DNA of 64,000 nucleotides from Stenopsyche tienmushanensis (lineage: Eukaryota > Arthropoda > Insecta > Trichoptera > Stenopsychidae), in the NCBI GenBank assembly GCA_008973525.1, contig WACJ01000131.1, forward strand, positions 744,001-808,000. Reading direction: 5' to 3'. Under the pieces are notes generated by a model, which saw only the letters and a list, made by a program, of their open reading frames with translations, was not told the DNA's origin and ran no database searches. How positions within the stretch are numbered: position 1 is the first letter of the stretch; every line of letters starts with the position of its first letter. This document shows positions 46,965 through 58,939 of the stretch, piece after piece. The translations under genes and the position numbers were made by a program.

Positions 46965-47895
46965 CGTCCATCATCCAATCCGAATCCATCAGTGCTTTCA
47001 ATTATTTAAAACCCTTTTTATAAAAATATATTTTTGCAACTCGTTCTATTTACAACATAAATATAATTAATATAACTCAAATGAACGAATATTAATTTCG
47101 AAATAATAATAAATACATTTCATACCAATTTTAAAATTAATTGAATATTTTTAATTCAAAATCAAAACCATTTTGATATTCATTATTTTAATACAGGATA
47201 ATAAAAAATCATTTGAATTTCAGATCATATATATATTTCATCTAATAACTAATACATTAAGAATTTTGATAATGGAAAGGATGGAAATTTTAATTGGTAT
47301 ATTAAAATACATATGTTTATGACAGCAATGTTTAAATTTATTGGGCTTAAATGAAGGTGAATTATTTTACATAGTAAATAAACGACTGTTTGAAACCGCT
47401 ACATTGTATAGATTTTAACATAAAAATCGGGCGAACATTCTACAACAGCGTCCTCGTTAACCGTGAACAAAACTGATCTCTTTTAAATATAGACTATTAA
47501 TAACGTGTCATCGTCAGTCTTATTCACAGTTTACGACAGTAAAATAAGAACACAATGCAAACGGTGATTTTATTCTATTTTATACGAATATGATTGTTGA
47601 AGATTGATAAATCGATCTAACTTTGTAATGTCACCGTCGCATTTATCATCATATTGAGAAATTTATCTATTACACAGGAATGTTTTATGTACTATCGACA
47701 TCTTAAAATTAGTTTATATATACATATACAAACTAGCATATAAATAAACATACGTTAAGTATACAATAGATAATAGTCTAAATAAATTAACAGAATTCCG
47801 AATGTCAACAATTTACAACCCTGTAAATAAATTTTCATGACAGACAGAAGATACGACATAGATTTTAAACATGGAAATTACAACAATATGCAATC
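46965..47895. other. AT-rich spacer, nothing recognised
   Basis: Lies between the FAM117 5' end and the MITE at 47898. No gene, repeat or RNA feature recognised. Confidence 0.45.
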
Positions 47896-47897
47896 TA

Positions 47898-48331
47898 TTA
47901 GGGGAACCCGAAAATATTCACCAATTTTGAGACCTTATATTTGAGCTCTAAATTTTGGAATGAACCGAGAATGGGACGATCTTCGAATTTTGATAACGAT
48001 GCACTAAAATCCGTAATTGATCCATGACAAACAATCGAGGAGATATCGCAAAGACTGAGATTCCATTGGGACCATTTAAAACTCATTGGCAAACAACTCG
48101 GATTGACTATAAAAAAAGGTTATTGTATGAGAAAAAGGTTGTTCTGATGAATTTCCATCGTTTCAGGGTGAGAGAAAAACGATTGCAAAATGCAGCTAAA
48201 GTGGAAATTAATTTAAAAACATTTTTCGCTTGTAAGCTGAAATCATTATAACACACGTATTACTGCGTCTGGACACAAACTGAGCTCAAACATAAGTCTC
48301 AAAATTGACGAATATTTTCGAGCGCCCCTAA
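47898..48331. mobile_element. 434-bp MITE with 48-bp inverted repeats
   Basis: Left end TTAGGGGAACCCGAAAATAT continuing to GAGACCTTATATTTGAGCTC; the right end read backwards is TTAGGGGCGCTCGAAAATAT continuing to GAGACTTATGTTTGAGCTC. The two match over about 48 bases with a handful of differences and one gap. TA flanks both sides (47896-47897 and 48332-48333), as for Tc1/mariner elements. Open frames inside (47898-48092 minus, 48024-48251 plus) oppose each other and match no transposase, so it is non-autonomous. Confidence 0.9.
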
Positions 48332-48334
48332 TAT

Positions 48335-48988
48335 AAATAATAACATTAAGCCCATTCACACAAATTTGTTTGAACTATATATATATACATATGTAGACAT
48401 TATTCCACAATACTTTGCTCTATGAGATTATGTTGTATTTTCAGTTTTCGAAAAAAGAGCACCGTTATAAGACTAGTAGGTTTTTCTTGCTCATTAAGAT
48501 TCACAAACATTTACTAAAATTGACAAATATGTATTACTGGGAGATCATTAAACGCACATAGAGTTTTGAATTATTAACATTTAAACATTGAATTTGTTAA
48601 TGCGAACATGAATAACGTTAAAAATGTAAGCTATCGACAAAAAACTGGAAATGATCAACATGAACCTGAAAGTACTATAAAATGCACATCAAATAACTAT
48701 CTAAAATAAAATAAAAACATTTATTTTTAACTGCGTTTTTTAAAAACTCAAATATAATATGTAATAACATTTAAATATTTAATACACAGCAATCCCCAAT
48801 TTTTTTTATTCGACTCGGTGACGCTATACAGCTGCCCTATTTATGCATTCAATCCATATATAAACATCTTGCATGTGTTTAAGAATAAAATAACACAAGA
48901 ATGATGGATATATGTGCATGATATTTGATCGTTTTTTTCGCCGTTTGGAGATGACTGTGTATATCGCATCTGAATACTGTAACAGATA
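48335..48988 (-). other. likely UBE4B 3' untranslated region and spacer
   Basis: AT-rich; a minus-strand AATAAA (TTTATT at 48720-48725) lies 264 bp after the UBE4B stop and is the likely poly(A) signal. Nothing else recognised. Confidence 0.5.
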
Positions 48989-51900
48989 TTAATTTTTAGA
49001 AGCATTCTCTCGGTATTCCTTCCTCTTTAGTTCCATCCATTCGTGTATTTTTGCTTTCAGCTCGTTATTCGAAGTCACTTGATCCATGCTGAGCGGCTCT
49101 CGGTTGAATGGATCCGATTGATCACTTAACAAATGCCTAAAGCGAACAGCAAAATGAATTAAAAGTTGATTAGATAAAATTGAACATTTGAAACGGCTGG
49201 CTATCTCCAAACCTTGCTATAGTGTTACGGTCTATGTTGATTTTTGAACTGGGTAAAATGACTGGATCTTGCATAATTGTGCTCATAATGGGATCTAGAA
49301 ATTCATCAGGAGCATCGGCGAGGGCTTCTTCGTCTTCCAGCTGTTTTCTTGCAAGCTTGGATACGCGCTCCGATACAATATTCAAGTTGGATATTAAACT
49401 TCCTCCTTTGATACGACCTGAAATAAGAACAAGATTTACTGTAGTTATTTTGTTTGAGAATGAGAATTGAACAAGGTGCAAATTATCAAATTTTATTTTC
49501 AAAATCAGTGCCTCATTTGAGACACGTTTTGATCTGGTGCGTATTGTGTTCAAGTAATGGTAACTTAGAACAATTGCGCACCGAGTTAAGCAGTGGACCT
49601 TCAAACCCACTTTCAAAATAAGACAATGGGAATGGAATGCGGCCGGGATGTCATCATCCTGGAGAATTGGTAAAACTAGCATCCATTCCATTGATGCTAA
49701 TGCTGGACTCCTGCCGGCCTCCCACCACCATCTTCCAACGACGCTGGTATATGAAGGGTCCGAACGGTTACTGGGGCCTCTTTTTCTTTTCTCTTCTTGT
49801 GATTTGGACTCCAGATAAGAGAGATCTTCCCTGAGCAGCGCTTGGGTTGCGAAATCCAAAATTCTTGAATTGACTTCAGCGCTTAAGGTAATCGTTAGCG
49901 GGTTGCCGCCGTTATCATGACCCACGCGCTACCATGATATGTATTTGGTACACAATATGAAATTCTGAAAAATTCTTAACCCCGTATTTATTATATTTCA
50001 TATCAATATTCCCATTATTAGAGTTGACTTGTAGTAAACACATGATAGTGAAGAAAAAGTTAGACGAGGCAAAATGAGGTAACCACGCCAGAAATGGTGA
50101 AGAAAATCCAAAATCTATCCCGACTGTAAGTGTGCAAGATAGCATCAAAAAATGCTGTACACCGCAAATTGAATGAAATTTTTAACATGAGAAAGCTGTG
50201 CGCAAGATGGGAGCCGCATTTGCTCACAATGAAACAAGAACAGTGTCGTGATGATGTTTCGATACAAACATGGGTCTATTTCACATCTGAGATAAAGAAA
50301 CATGGGGATCCCCCGCTGATCCAAGCTGTTTGTTGGTCCCGCTATTCGGGGCCATGTCAACCCGCTTAACAAAAGTGCACAGCGTAAAACCTAAATTGAA
50401 TATCCATGTCTCCAATGACACACTCATTCACAACTTCGAGTAGCCACTTACGCTCTGAACGTGGGGAAGAAAATAGCTAGATTTTGAACTTAAAACTAAA
50501 AAAAACTAGCTAAGATAGCAGTACAAATTAGCGATATAAATATAGTTTATATGAGTGGGAGAGAGGGGAGTCTATAGTCGTTCGCAACCTCATTTGCCGC
50601 AAGCCACCTTTGTAAGACGGTCTTGAGTATGCATTTATACCCGAAAATGCCCTAAAAGAGGACGGAGTGGCCATAAGGTCGGTGTCCAAACGGTCCGCTT
50701 TTCAGACCGCTGACATGACGAATGAACGCCTCAAAATCGGATGCCATACCCAAATATGTCTACAGAACAATTACGAACTCTCATTACAAAACGAAGTTGT
50801 CCAAAGAAGACTATTGAAAGACTGTAGTAATTTTACATTGTCATACATACCGAGAACATTTTCTGCTAGTTTGAATAATTTAGGACTGTACGATCTGCCA
50901 TCTTGGGATACAGCAAGACAGAATTCATCATTATTTCCCAAGTGTATGTAAATATGACAAATATTCAAAACAGTTGCAACAGGATCAAAATCAAATTCCT
51001 TAGAATCTTTCACCTATTAAACACAGAAGCAAATATATAATAATTTGTTCTTGCGATAACATTTTATCAATTATGCCGATGAATATGAATACATACTTTA
51101 AAATTCTTTTGATTCGGACCAACCAAATGGAGTAGAAAATAATTGAGCATCGACTGCGATACGATCCACCATCGTCGGATGACAAAAAACTGACTTTATT
51201 TCCCTCGTTAATTTCTCTAATGTGCTAATAGTGTGTTTGCCTAAAATGTTATCAAAACGTGCAAGCATTCCGGCATGTCGAAGATTATTATAATGTTCTT
51301 CTCGTTCGCTCACTGAACGCTGCGCTAAGTCTTGTTCGCTACAATGATAATAAATGCTTAGAAACATTCTCCGCTTAAATTCATCTAAATATAAATCATA
51401 TTTAATACCTTATTGATTGCATTGTTCTTATTTGAGCCATGTTATTAAGTGCATCGTCCAATAAAAACACTGCATCGTTCATCAATAAATTCACAAAACG
51501 TAAAAATATAGGCGGCGTTACTGCTTCCATGTTCATTTCAGCTTCTTTGGAGAGTTTCCTTGAAAAATTAACATGCACAAAATAGATTCAATTTCATACC
51601 GACAACTTTGTATTAAATATTTTAATAACGCGTACTTAAAAACTTTTTTATGCTCTGGAAGGTTCCATAAATAGTCCATTACTAGATACATGGGTCGCCT
51701 ATAATGGAATTTCTGCTCGAACTGTACATTTTCTCCGGTAACTTCTATGCCGACAAATACATTGAGAAGATTTGGAACAATCTACATAAATAAATAAAAT
51801 TTTGTAAGATTATATATACGTATTTAAAATGCAATAAAAAACAGATATAAATTCTAGCCTCTAATCTGTATGGATGTTCTTTGAATAATTTTTCTCTAAT

Positions 51901-54900
51901 TGACAACCCCATAGAGCTCGTGGGACCGTCTTCAGTATCGGGAGTCGGAACTAATGTTGCAAGACATTCGGCGAGACGTGCCCTATTAAATTTATAAATG
52001 TATATTAATTTATTATCCCTATCTATTTGTTTATGTATACAGGAATTATTTGAGAAAGAAATCTCTTCAATTGGGATTTTTATATAGTTTACCTAAGATG
52101 TGGGTTGCGCATTTTTCTAGACGATCCCATAAAAACTAAGACCAAGGAAAGAACTGGTTCAAGAAGGTCGGACATTTGTTCACCCAATGTTGAAGGACGG
52201 AAATGTCTCGATGTAGTTAAAAATCCAACTATGTTCTCCACAATAAATTCAGGAACACTCCTAAAAAACAATTTGAATTTTAGCCAATGATTATTAAAAT
52301 ATTTTTTATTGATAAAGCTGTGATTCTGATGGGGGAATATAAATCTGTTAGGTGTGCGAATAAGTTCTCGCCGTTTTTCGTGAAAATAAAACATTTATTT
52401 TAAAAAAGTAATAGCTTGGCTGAGCAGCACTTTACTTCTTATGAAGATACCAAAAATAGGTCGATTCTTGGATAGCCTTAAAAGACGTGTCATTTTTACG
52501 ATGTGGAATTCAAATGCACCCAGAAATATGGGCAAAAGTAGTGGTTAGCGATGGGCAATACTTTAATTGACTTAATTTTTTATTACTTTTTTAAAATAAA
52601 GAATTTATTTTCACGAAAAACGGCAGGAACTTATCCACACACCTAATACAATCAGTTACGGCTCAATTTCCAACAATTTTACTAGATTATGAAAAAAACT
52701 TGCTGTGCAAAATATCCCGTAAAAGGCTCGAAGAAGCTGCACAAAATGCGTTAATAATACCTTAAAACTTCTGGTTCTTCTGTATCAATTGGAAATTTCA
52801 ATTCTATCGTCATTAATGGAGCAAACGTTTCCTTATTAGAAGTCTCTTCTGGGTTATTATGAATGGCAAGTTGAACAAGCCAATTGCAACTGGCCATGTG
52901 TAAACACGATAATAAATTAACCGTTTGTGGTTCACGTAAAACACAGCGTGTCGACATCAACCTAAAAATATTCGATATAATTGATGATCAAAGAAATCAA
53001 AATAGACTGCGAAATATATTTAAAACAATGAATACTTTGTCATTGCAGTTTTTATCTTCTTGTCCAACATTCCGCCCAATTCGCTATTAGGATCACTAAG
53101 AGCGTCAGCGAACGTCTGTCGTATTTGATTTAATTCTTGACTGATTTTTATCAATTTATCTACAATGACTCGGTAGCCTAAAATAAGAAAAATAATGATT
53201 AAAAATGAAGTAACAGTGTGAACATTTTGTACGTTTAAATTACCTAAATCGAGAGCTTTGTGTGCCATGTAAAAACATTCAGTAACAAAATTATACGACG
53301 TGGCAGTAAATCGAGTTGGACCAATTTCTTCATTAAAAATCTCTTTTGGTGGAATTATGCACGTTTCTTTAGACATTTCTCTCATGTGGACACTTTTTAA
53401 GTCTCTTTCGCTTTCCTGTATGTTAAAAATAAGCATAATTTTAATTCGATTCAAATGATAATGTGAAAAATAATCATATTAAAATATAACAACCTCAACA
53501 CCACAATATGTCGGATCGATTTTTAAATATTTTAGATTTTTCGGCGATGAGCAAAACGGCTGACATAGCATCAATAGTACTATGCTCAAATTTAACATGA
53601 AGCCGTCAGAGACACACGTCATCGATGCTGGATGATTTAGCTGGAATTTATATTGCAAAATTGTAGAAATAACATTTTATAAAAATTATTAATCAATTTA
53701 TTTAATTTGATCGTCTGAACCTGTGCTGTCCATAACTTTCCACGAGAAGCATTCGCATGTAGGCAATTCGCTATCCATTGTAATAGACTATTCTTCGTAT
53801 CAGGACTGCATTTAAGTAGGCTCAAAAATATTTTGTGCATGTTAGTGAGTAGATGCTCCGACGCCGACCATAAATTTGCTTCTTCAACATTATACGCAGC
53901 CTGAAACAAGGCAAAGTAGATTTGCTAATTTTATATTGTTAGTGCTAAAAATACAACCATAATTAATGCATTGGAAACTTTCATTATTTAGTTTGCAAAT
54001 CAAGGGTAAATAACAAATGCATAGTAGTCTTCAGAAGAAAAATACTCAGTCTTTACAAATCTCCCACACTCCCTATTGAGACGGTTGCGAAAGTGTTCGT
54101 CAATACGTTTATTCAGGATACCTGCTGGGTGAGCGTTCAAATGTACGATACAGACATGATGGATGTAACCCCTTCCTGTGAACGGATATTGAAGAAGCCC
54201 ATAGTTCTGCAGTAGACTGTTTGTGGCTGCACTATGATGATTAATTATTATACTAATAGGTAGATTTATAATTAATATACAGACCTTATCAAAGGGCGAG
54301 TCAAAATATTCAAATTCTCCAGATTGTGTTTTAGGTAAAATAGAAATACTCAACAAAGCGCCAAGCAGTGAATTTTGATAAGCTCTTCCCAAATCTTCCA
54401 CTGGCGGTTTGCAAGTCTCAAGAAGTATATAGGCTAGATAATTGTTGCCTGTAAACATACATTTTAGCCAATAAAAATATAAAATAACAAATTAAAACTA
54501 CTTTGTAGCATGATTAAAAATAAAATACCTGCAAATAATGTCAAAGCAGGAAACACATAGAAATCCAAATTTATTAAATTGGATTTCATAACGTCTTTAT
54601 GAATCAATTTAATAATTGGTACTATAACATTTTTAAGCTGCACAAAAACAGCCGTTGAATCTGAAATCAAAAAAGTATTCATGTAAGATGTTTTTCAATT
54701 TTAAATAATTCACATTTAAATTAAGCGAACCTTTACCTTCCGAAACAAATTCTTCGACAATATCGACGATAAATTTATGACATGTCATATCATGAGTTTT
54801 TATTATTTTAAAGAGCTGATCGCACAAAATTTGGCTCTCGAAAAGTTGCGGTTGTTTTAATGCAGTCACTGCGTTTCTCAGTATCAACTCGCGCATTTTT

Positions 54901-55373
54901 TTAGCTACCTCGACTTCGAATTCGTCGCTGGAGTTTAGATACGCAAACAGATTTTGTTCGGATATAAATAAGTACATCAAAACATCCTTTTCGATGATGT
55001 TTTCATCGACTGCTTTACTCGCCTTCGGTAAAACATAATTTATTGGTTCGGGAAGCATTAGCCTTTCGAACAGAGCCGTTTCTAATATTTCCAAATCTAT
55101 TTCAGTTTTAGGTGCATGAGAGTTTGCCAATTCATCCAAATAGATAAGGTGTCTTTTTTTGGTTTGGAAACATTTACTATTTATAGTAAAATGAAAAATG
55201 TTTTCAACCATTTCATTTATTTTGTGTGTTTCTGTTGTATAATTATCAAGTTTGGGATTTTCCGGCGAGTCTTCCAACATCGATGTTTCTGCGGATTCTA
55301 CATCCATTGCTTCATTGGCCGTGGCAGAAAAGAGTGCAGAGAATGGATTCTCTTCCATTTTATTGTTGTCCAT
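48989..55373 (-). CDS. UBE4B: ubiquitin conjugation factor E4 B (U-box E3/E4 ligase)
   Basis: UFD2-type ubiquitin ligase that extends ubiquitin chains and works with p97/VCP in protein quality control. Sixteen exons fit in phase: 55373-54737, 54660-54529, 54448-54285, 53900-53721, 53640-53494, 53415-53244, 53177-53036, 52961-52761, 52260-52093, 51982-51859, 51781-51636, 51558-51409, 51338-51097, 51013-50851, 49417-49213, 49136-48989; about 1039 residues, against 1173-1302 in human. UFD2 core blocks include [59 protein letters not shown] and [10 protein letters not shown]. The U-box (about 961-1034) has [20 protein letters not shown] and [15 protein letters not shown]. The start is uncertain: an acceptor at 55386-55387 precedes the ATG, and the EIRRRRLARL-type N-terminus of other UBE4B proteins was not found. 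Oddities: one surplus base in the exon at 51338-51097, and a GC-AG intron at 51858-51782. Confidence 0.93.
49480..49925 (-). other. unexplained open frame in UBE4B intron 14
   Basis: A minus-strand frame stays open from 49925 right into UBE4B exon 15. Its first half (to about 49640) is GC-richer than the introns around it and reads like real protein (for example [20 protein letters not shown] and then a lysine/arginine-rich part), but I recognise no family. It abuts the chimeric element at 49930 and has no clear ATG. It could be a captured gene fragment, a decayed transposon or an alternative exon. Confidence 0.3.
49928..50830 (+). mobile_element. chimeric A/mariner/B element in UBE4B intron 14
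   Basis: In order: left part ATGATATGTATTTGGTACAC (49937), an A-core fragment in reverse (49975-50045), a mariner piece reading [20 protein letters not shown], then [20 protein letters not shown] followed directly by [13 protein letters not shown] (the part in between is deleted), the junction at 50445-50465, and repeat B with its hairpin near 50693-50711, ending near 50830 just before exon 14. The right-hand end runs to within about 20 bp of the exon's donor site. Confidence 0.8.
54160..54245 (+). mobile_element. retrotransposon 3' end in UBE4B intron 3
   Basis: CCTGTGAACGGATATTGAAGA, CATAGTTCTGCAGTAGACTGT and TTGTGGCTGCACTATGATGAT match 43555-43650. It is antisense to UBE4B. The apparent read-through frame from exon 3 to 54000 exists only because this insert happens to be open. 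Confidence 0.6.
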
Positions 55374-55391
55374 TTTGTTCTGTTTCTGCAT

Positions 55392-55794
55392 TAAAAAAAA
55401 AAAGAATTAATTCCTTTATAATCTTAATCTTAACTATTTAGTTTACAAAAGTAATTAAAGTATTTAAAAAAATATATTTATCACAATTATGAGTTAAAAA
55501 AAACTCTACCAAGCTTTCAACATTGCGGACATTAATAACAATTTTTGAAACCTGAATAATTGTACATATCGGCATAAAATTTAAATCTACAAAGCTGTTT
55601 TTTTAGGCAACAAGTAGTTTACGCTAATTATTGTTAAATAAACATCGTCTACTTTCGAAACAAGGTGGCTAGGGCTTTGGTAGACGTGGCTAAAGTTGTA
55701 GCGTGGCAACTTTCAAAAGCATTGCAATATTAAGTATATATAATATTTATTATAAGCAGATACAACATTGTTTCAGTCTTGTAGGATTCAGGTG
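55392..55794. other. UBE4B upstream region
   Basis: Short AT-rich stretch. A T-rich acceptor at 55386-55398 implies that a 5' exon of UBE4B lies here or further upstream. A candidate donor (CTTGGTAGAG on the minus strand, about 55510) would make a non-coding exon, because joining it in frame to the next exon gives a stop. Confidence 0.35.
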
Positions 55795-56400
55795 AGCGCT
55801 AGACTCCACGGTGCCCACCCATAGAACCTCGGGGGGGGGGGGGGGGCAATCCCACGTATGTGGGTAGCGCTCGTAAGCGCTGCTGGGGCCCAGCTAACAT
55901 GAGTTGTGATATGGAATTCACCCTGTGTTGCGTACCCGTAAAGGAGAATGTGGAAATGCTGATTACAGAAGTATGTGGAGTCTGTAAAAAAGGTATCACT
56001 ACTATCTTCAACTGTTTCAGCAGACCACGGAGAAAGAGTTGAAACCCCTACAGTTTGGCGTTTTGGTACACTCTGCAGCCCCCTTCAAACTGAAGTTGGA
56101 CTCGTGGGGGCAGTATCCTCGTGAATAGTATTTCCCTTGATCTTAGCATAACCCATCTCCATCCAATTCCCATAGTCCATTTAGTCCAGCGTGCCATCGG
56201 CAAAATCGGAATCTGTTCTCCTTGCAGGGACCTCGCCTCTTCTGTAGGACGCGGAGTGGAAAACTCTTGCGTGAGTGTCATCCTGCTGGGATTAAGTTCA
56301 GTAGATGATGTTCTGTGTAGCTAGTCCGGGTTAACCCGAAACAGACCGTACAGCAGTGCAGGTTGTATGGAACATATATCCATGGGTGCTGTCGCCCGCT
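55795..56400 (+). repeat. repeat family F, second copy
   Basis: Matches 26150-26810 in order: GCTAACATGAG, GTGGAGTCTGTAAAAAAGG, CAGCCCCCTTCAAACTGAAGT, TTGGACTCGTGGGGGCAGT, ACCTCGCCTCTTCTGTAGGAC and CTGTGTAGCTAGTCCGGGTTA. A 16-base G run (55831-55846) lies near its start. Small frames here are by-products. Confidence 0.65.
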
Positions 56401-58270
56401 GTCTATTACAACATGTACAAAGTCTTATAGGTATAAGGCATTTGTATAATATTTATTTACAGGTTTTTAAAATTGTTATAAATGTCGGCAACAATATCGT
56501 GGTAGACTGCCGTTTTGTTTATTTAAAATATCAAACAAAATGAGAAAGAATGTGCTTTGTACGAATAATAACACAAATACACAAATAATGTCGCTTACTC
56601 CCGTATTATGAATACAATATACATATGTATAAATAAATGTTATAATACAGTAGCTTAAAAAAATCAATCAGTCGTTGTTAACACTTGTTGCTCAAGTTTT
56701 AACACTTTAATGTTCGCTGTCTTTAAATCTTGCCAATTATGAATAGAGTTGATTTTATTACTTCACAGTTAAGGAAAAGCGACAGAAATACTGGCACTAA
56801 AATATTTAACATTTTTTAAATATAAAAAACGATACTAATGTATTAAAGCCTTTACAAAATAAAAATATTTATGTCTGAAATGTGAGGTTATATTTTATAT
56901 TCATATATAGATATTTAAAAGAAACGAATGATGTTGAATCGTCACAAAATGCCTTAAAGCAAAAAACATCAGAGCATCAGGCGCGCTCGCTTGTGAGAGA
57001 ATACAGTTACTTAAGAAATCATTCAGTTTTTATTAGAATGTTTCCATTTAATTATCTTATACAATTTACATATGCCTATTGACACAGCAATTTTCTTCCA
57101 TAATTACAATATAGATAACAATTATCCCATCGCATAAATTCCATATTTATTTTTATTGACTATAAATGTGTATAAAAACCTGCTTTTGACGCCCCTCAAC
57201 GCAATTAAAATTGATTATCAAAACATCTACACTTCAATTTCCAAACGTCAATATACATTTGTCAGTATGACGTCGGGGTTTATCTTCGTTGGCCTTAAAT
57301 ATGTAAATATTGACCGTACCGGATCTCATTTTTTTACGGCTAATTTTGAATAAATAATTTAAATTTATTATTATTCGTAATAGTGTCGAAAAATATTTCA
57401 TTATCGCTATTGATATATTTATAATTTTGATCCATCAACAAATGTTTTTTTAATGGTCAAACACAACCTATATTGGGTAACATTGCTCCATTTAATATTA
57501 AGCACTTTTTTTAGAATGTTCTCTAGATTTTAATTAAATTCAATGTTTATTGCGTAAAAAATGCAATCGAATAACAATTTACGTCAGTAATTTTTTTTTA
57601 AATTAATTTGTAAGATCACAGTTTTTGCTATAAAGTACTACCTCTTTTAAGATTTAAAAAATCGATTATCATACAAAATTGTCATTCGTTGATAAATTCA
57701 AATGGCTTATTAAATCGTCAGTGAAAGCATTTTTTTATATATCTATTTTAATTTAGAGCGATTCTTTATCAACACAAATGCATTTGATAGTTAAAATATA
57801 TGAAGTTATTGTTTTTGGCTCAAAATCTTCAGCACTAAGTAAGATTCATTAAATCTATAATTTAATGAAAACTGTGTAACTGCTTTTTTTTTAAATATAT
57901 CATCCATTTTAACGGCTTTGATTCTTGTTCTTATTGAAAATCTGTAAAAAAAAGGAGCATGTTCATTTTTACTCAATTCTTTCATATCATAAGCATAACA
58001 TCCTCGATATTCTTGCAATAAACTGAAACGAATCAATAAGATATTTTTTGCTTCACAATTTCATTTATGTGTTTAATGTTTACAATGAAGATATTGATGA
58101 ATTAATAATGTTAATGTTTTGGGTCATTAATTAATAGATAGTGATATTTATAAAGCTACGAATCACTATAACTCTTCAGTAAACATTATTGAAGGTATTA
58201 TATATGTTGATTTATAATTTGAGTCAATTTTTTTGAAAAACAAAAAACGTTCTTAAAAAAATATGTAATA
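56401..58270. other. AT-rich spacer, nothing recognised
   Basis: Lies between the UBE4B 5' side and the ZC3H4 poly(A) region. The frames at 56476-58036 are short, on both strands and unrecognised. No RNA gene or repeat end seen. Confidence 0.45.
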
Positions 58271-58272
58271 TT

Positions 58273-58939
58273 TTTATTTATTTGTTTACAATTTATTAGA
58301 AAAAAAATTCAAAAGTTTATACAAATAATGGTTGACATATATTCGTATTTTCATTTGCTTCCTCCTATTTTGTTATACGATAACAGTCATACCTCTCAAA
58401 TGAGGTAATTCATACTGTGAACATGGATATATTATGGTGTTTATGAGACAAAAACACGTTCGGTGACGTGTTTAAATCCGCTCAGTTAGTTAATTCAAGT
58501 GTACATGTTTAGTATTGTATATTCTCTCGAGAGTCGTAATAATTTGTGTAACATTTTATAACGAATCAAGATAAAAAGTTTTTATAAATATGTAAAGGAA
58601 AAAGTCCATCGGGTTGTATCAGAGATCACATATGTCACGATTCAATATAATAACTAATAGAGTTCGTACATTTGAATCAATATTAATATTATTTAATGTC
58701 TGAGCCACTAAAAGAAGCATTACGGTTCATAATTGCTCAAAAAGAAATATCACATCAATTGCAAGACTTCAAATGTTCACGTAATTATAAATAATTAATA
58801 TTAAATATTTACAACATCATCACTTATTTTACTTATTAGAGGATTTTAAAGTAGATAAATTAAATAAGCATACTAAACTTCGATCAGTCTATGTGTATAA
58901 GAAGAAAATTTAACTAGATTTTAACTAAATGGAAGTATA
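58273..58939 (-). other. likely 3' untranslated region of the ZC3H4 gene
   Basis: AT-rich, without repeats or frames. A minus-strand AATAAA (TTTATT on the given strand at 58273-58278) is the likely poly(A) signal, which would make a 3' region of about 660 bases. Confidence 0.5.

Noticed and set aside
46702..47070. Plus-strand frames over the GC island (up to 122 codons)
   Set aside because: GC-rich DNA lacks stop codons by chance; only the minus-strand frame with PLRATLPVAAL fits a family and splices in phase.
48024..48251. 75-codon plus-strand frame
   Set aside because: It lies wholly inside the MITE with 48-bp inverted repeats, opposite another frame.
54000..54284. Extension of the UBE4B exon 3 frame through the intron
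   Set aside because: A good donor ends the exon at 54285, the next exon fits in phase 0, and the extension runs over a retrotransposon 3' end.
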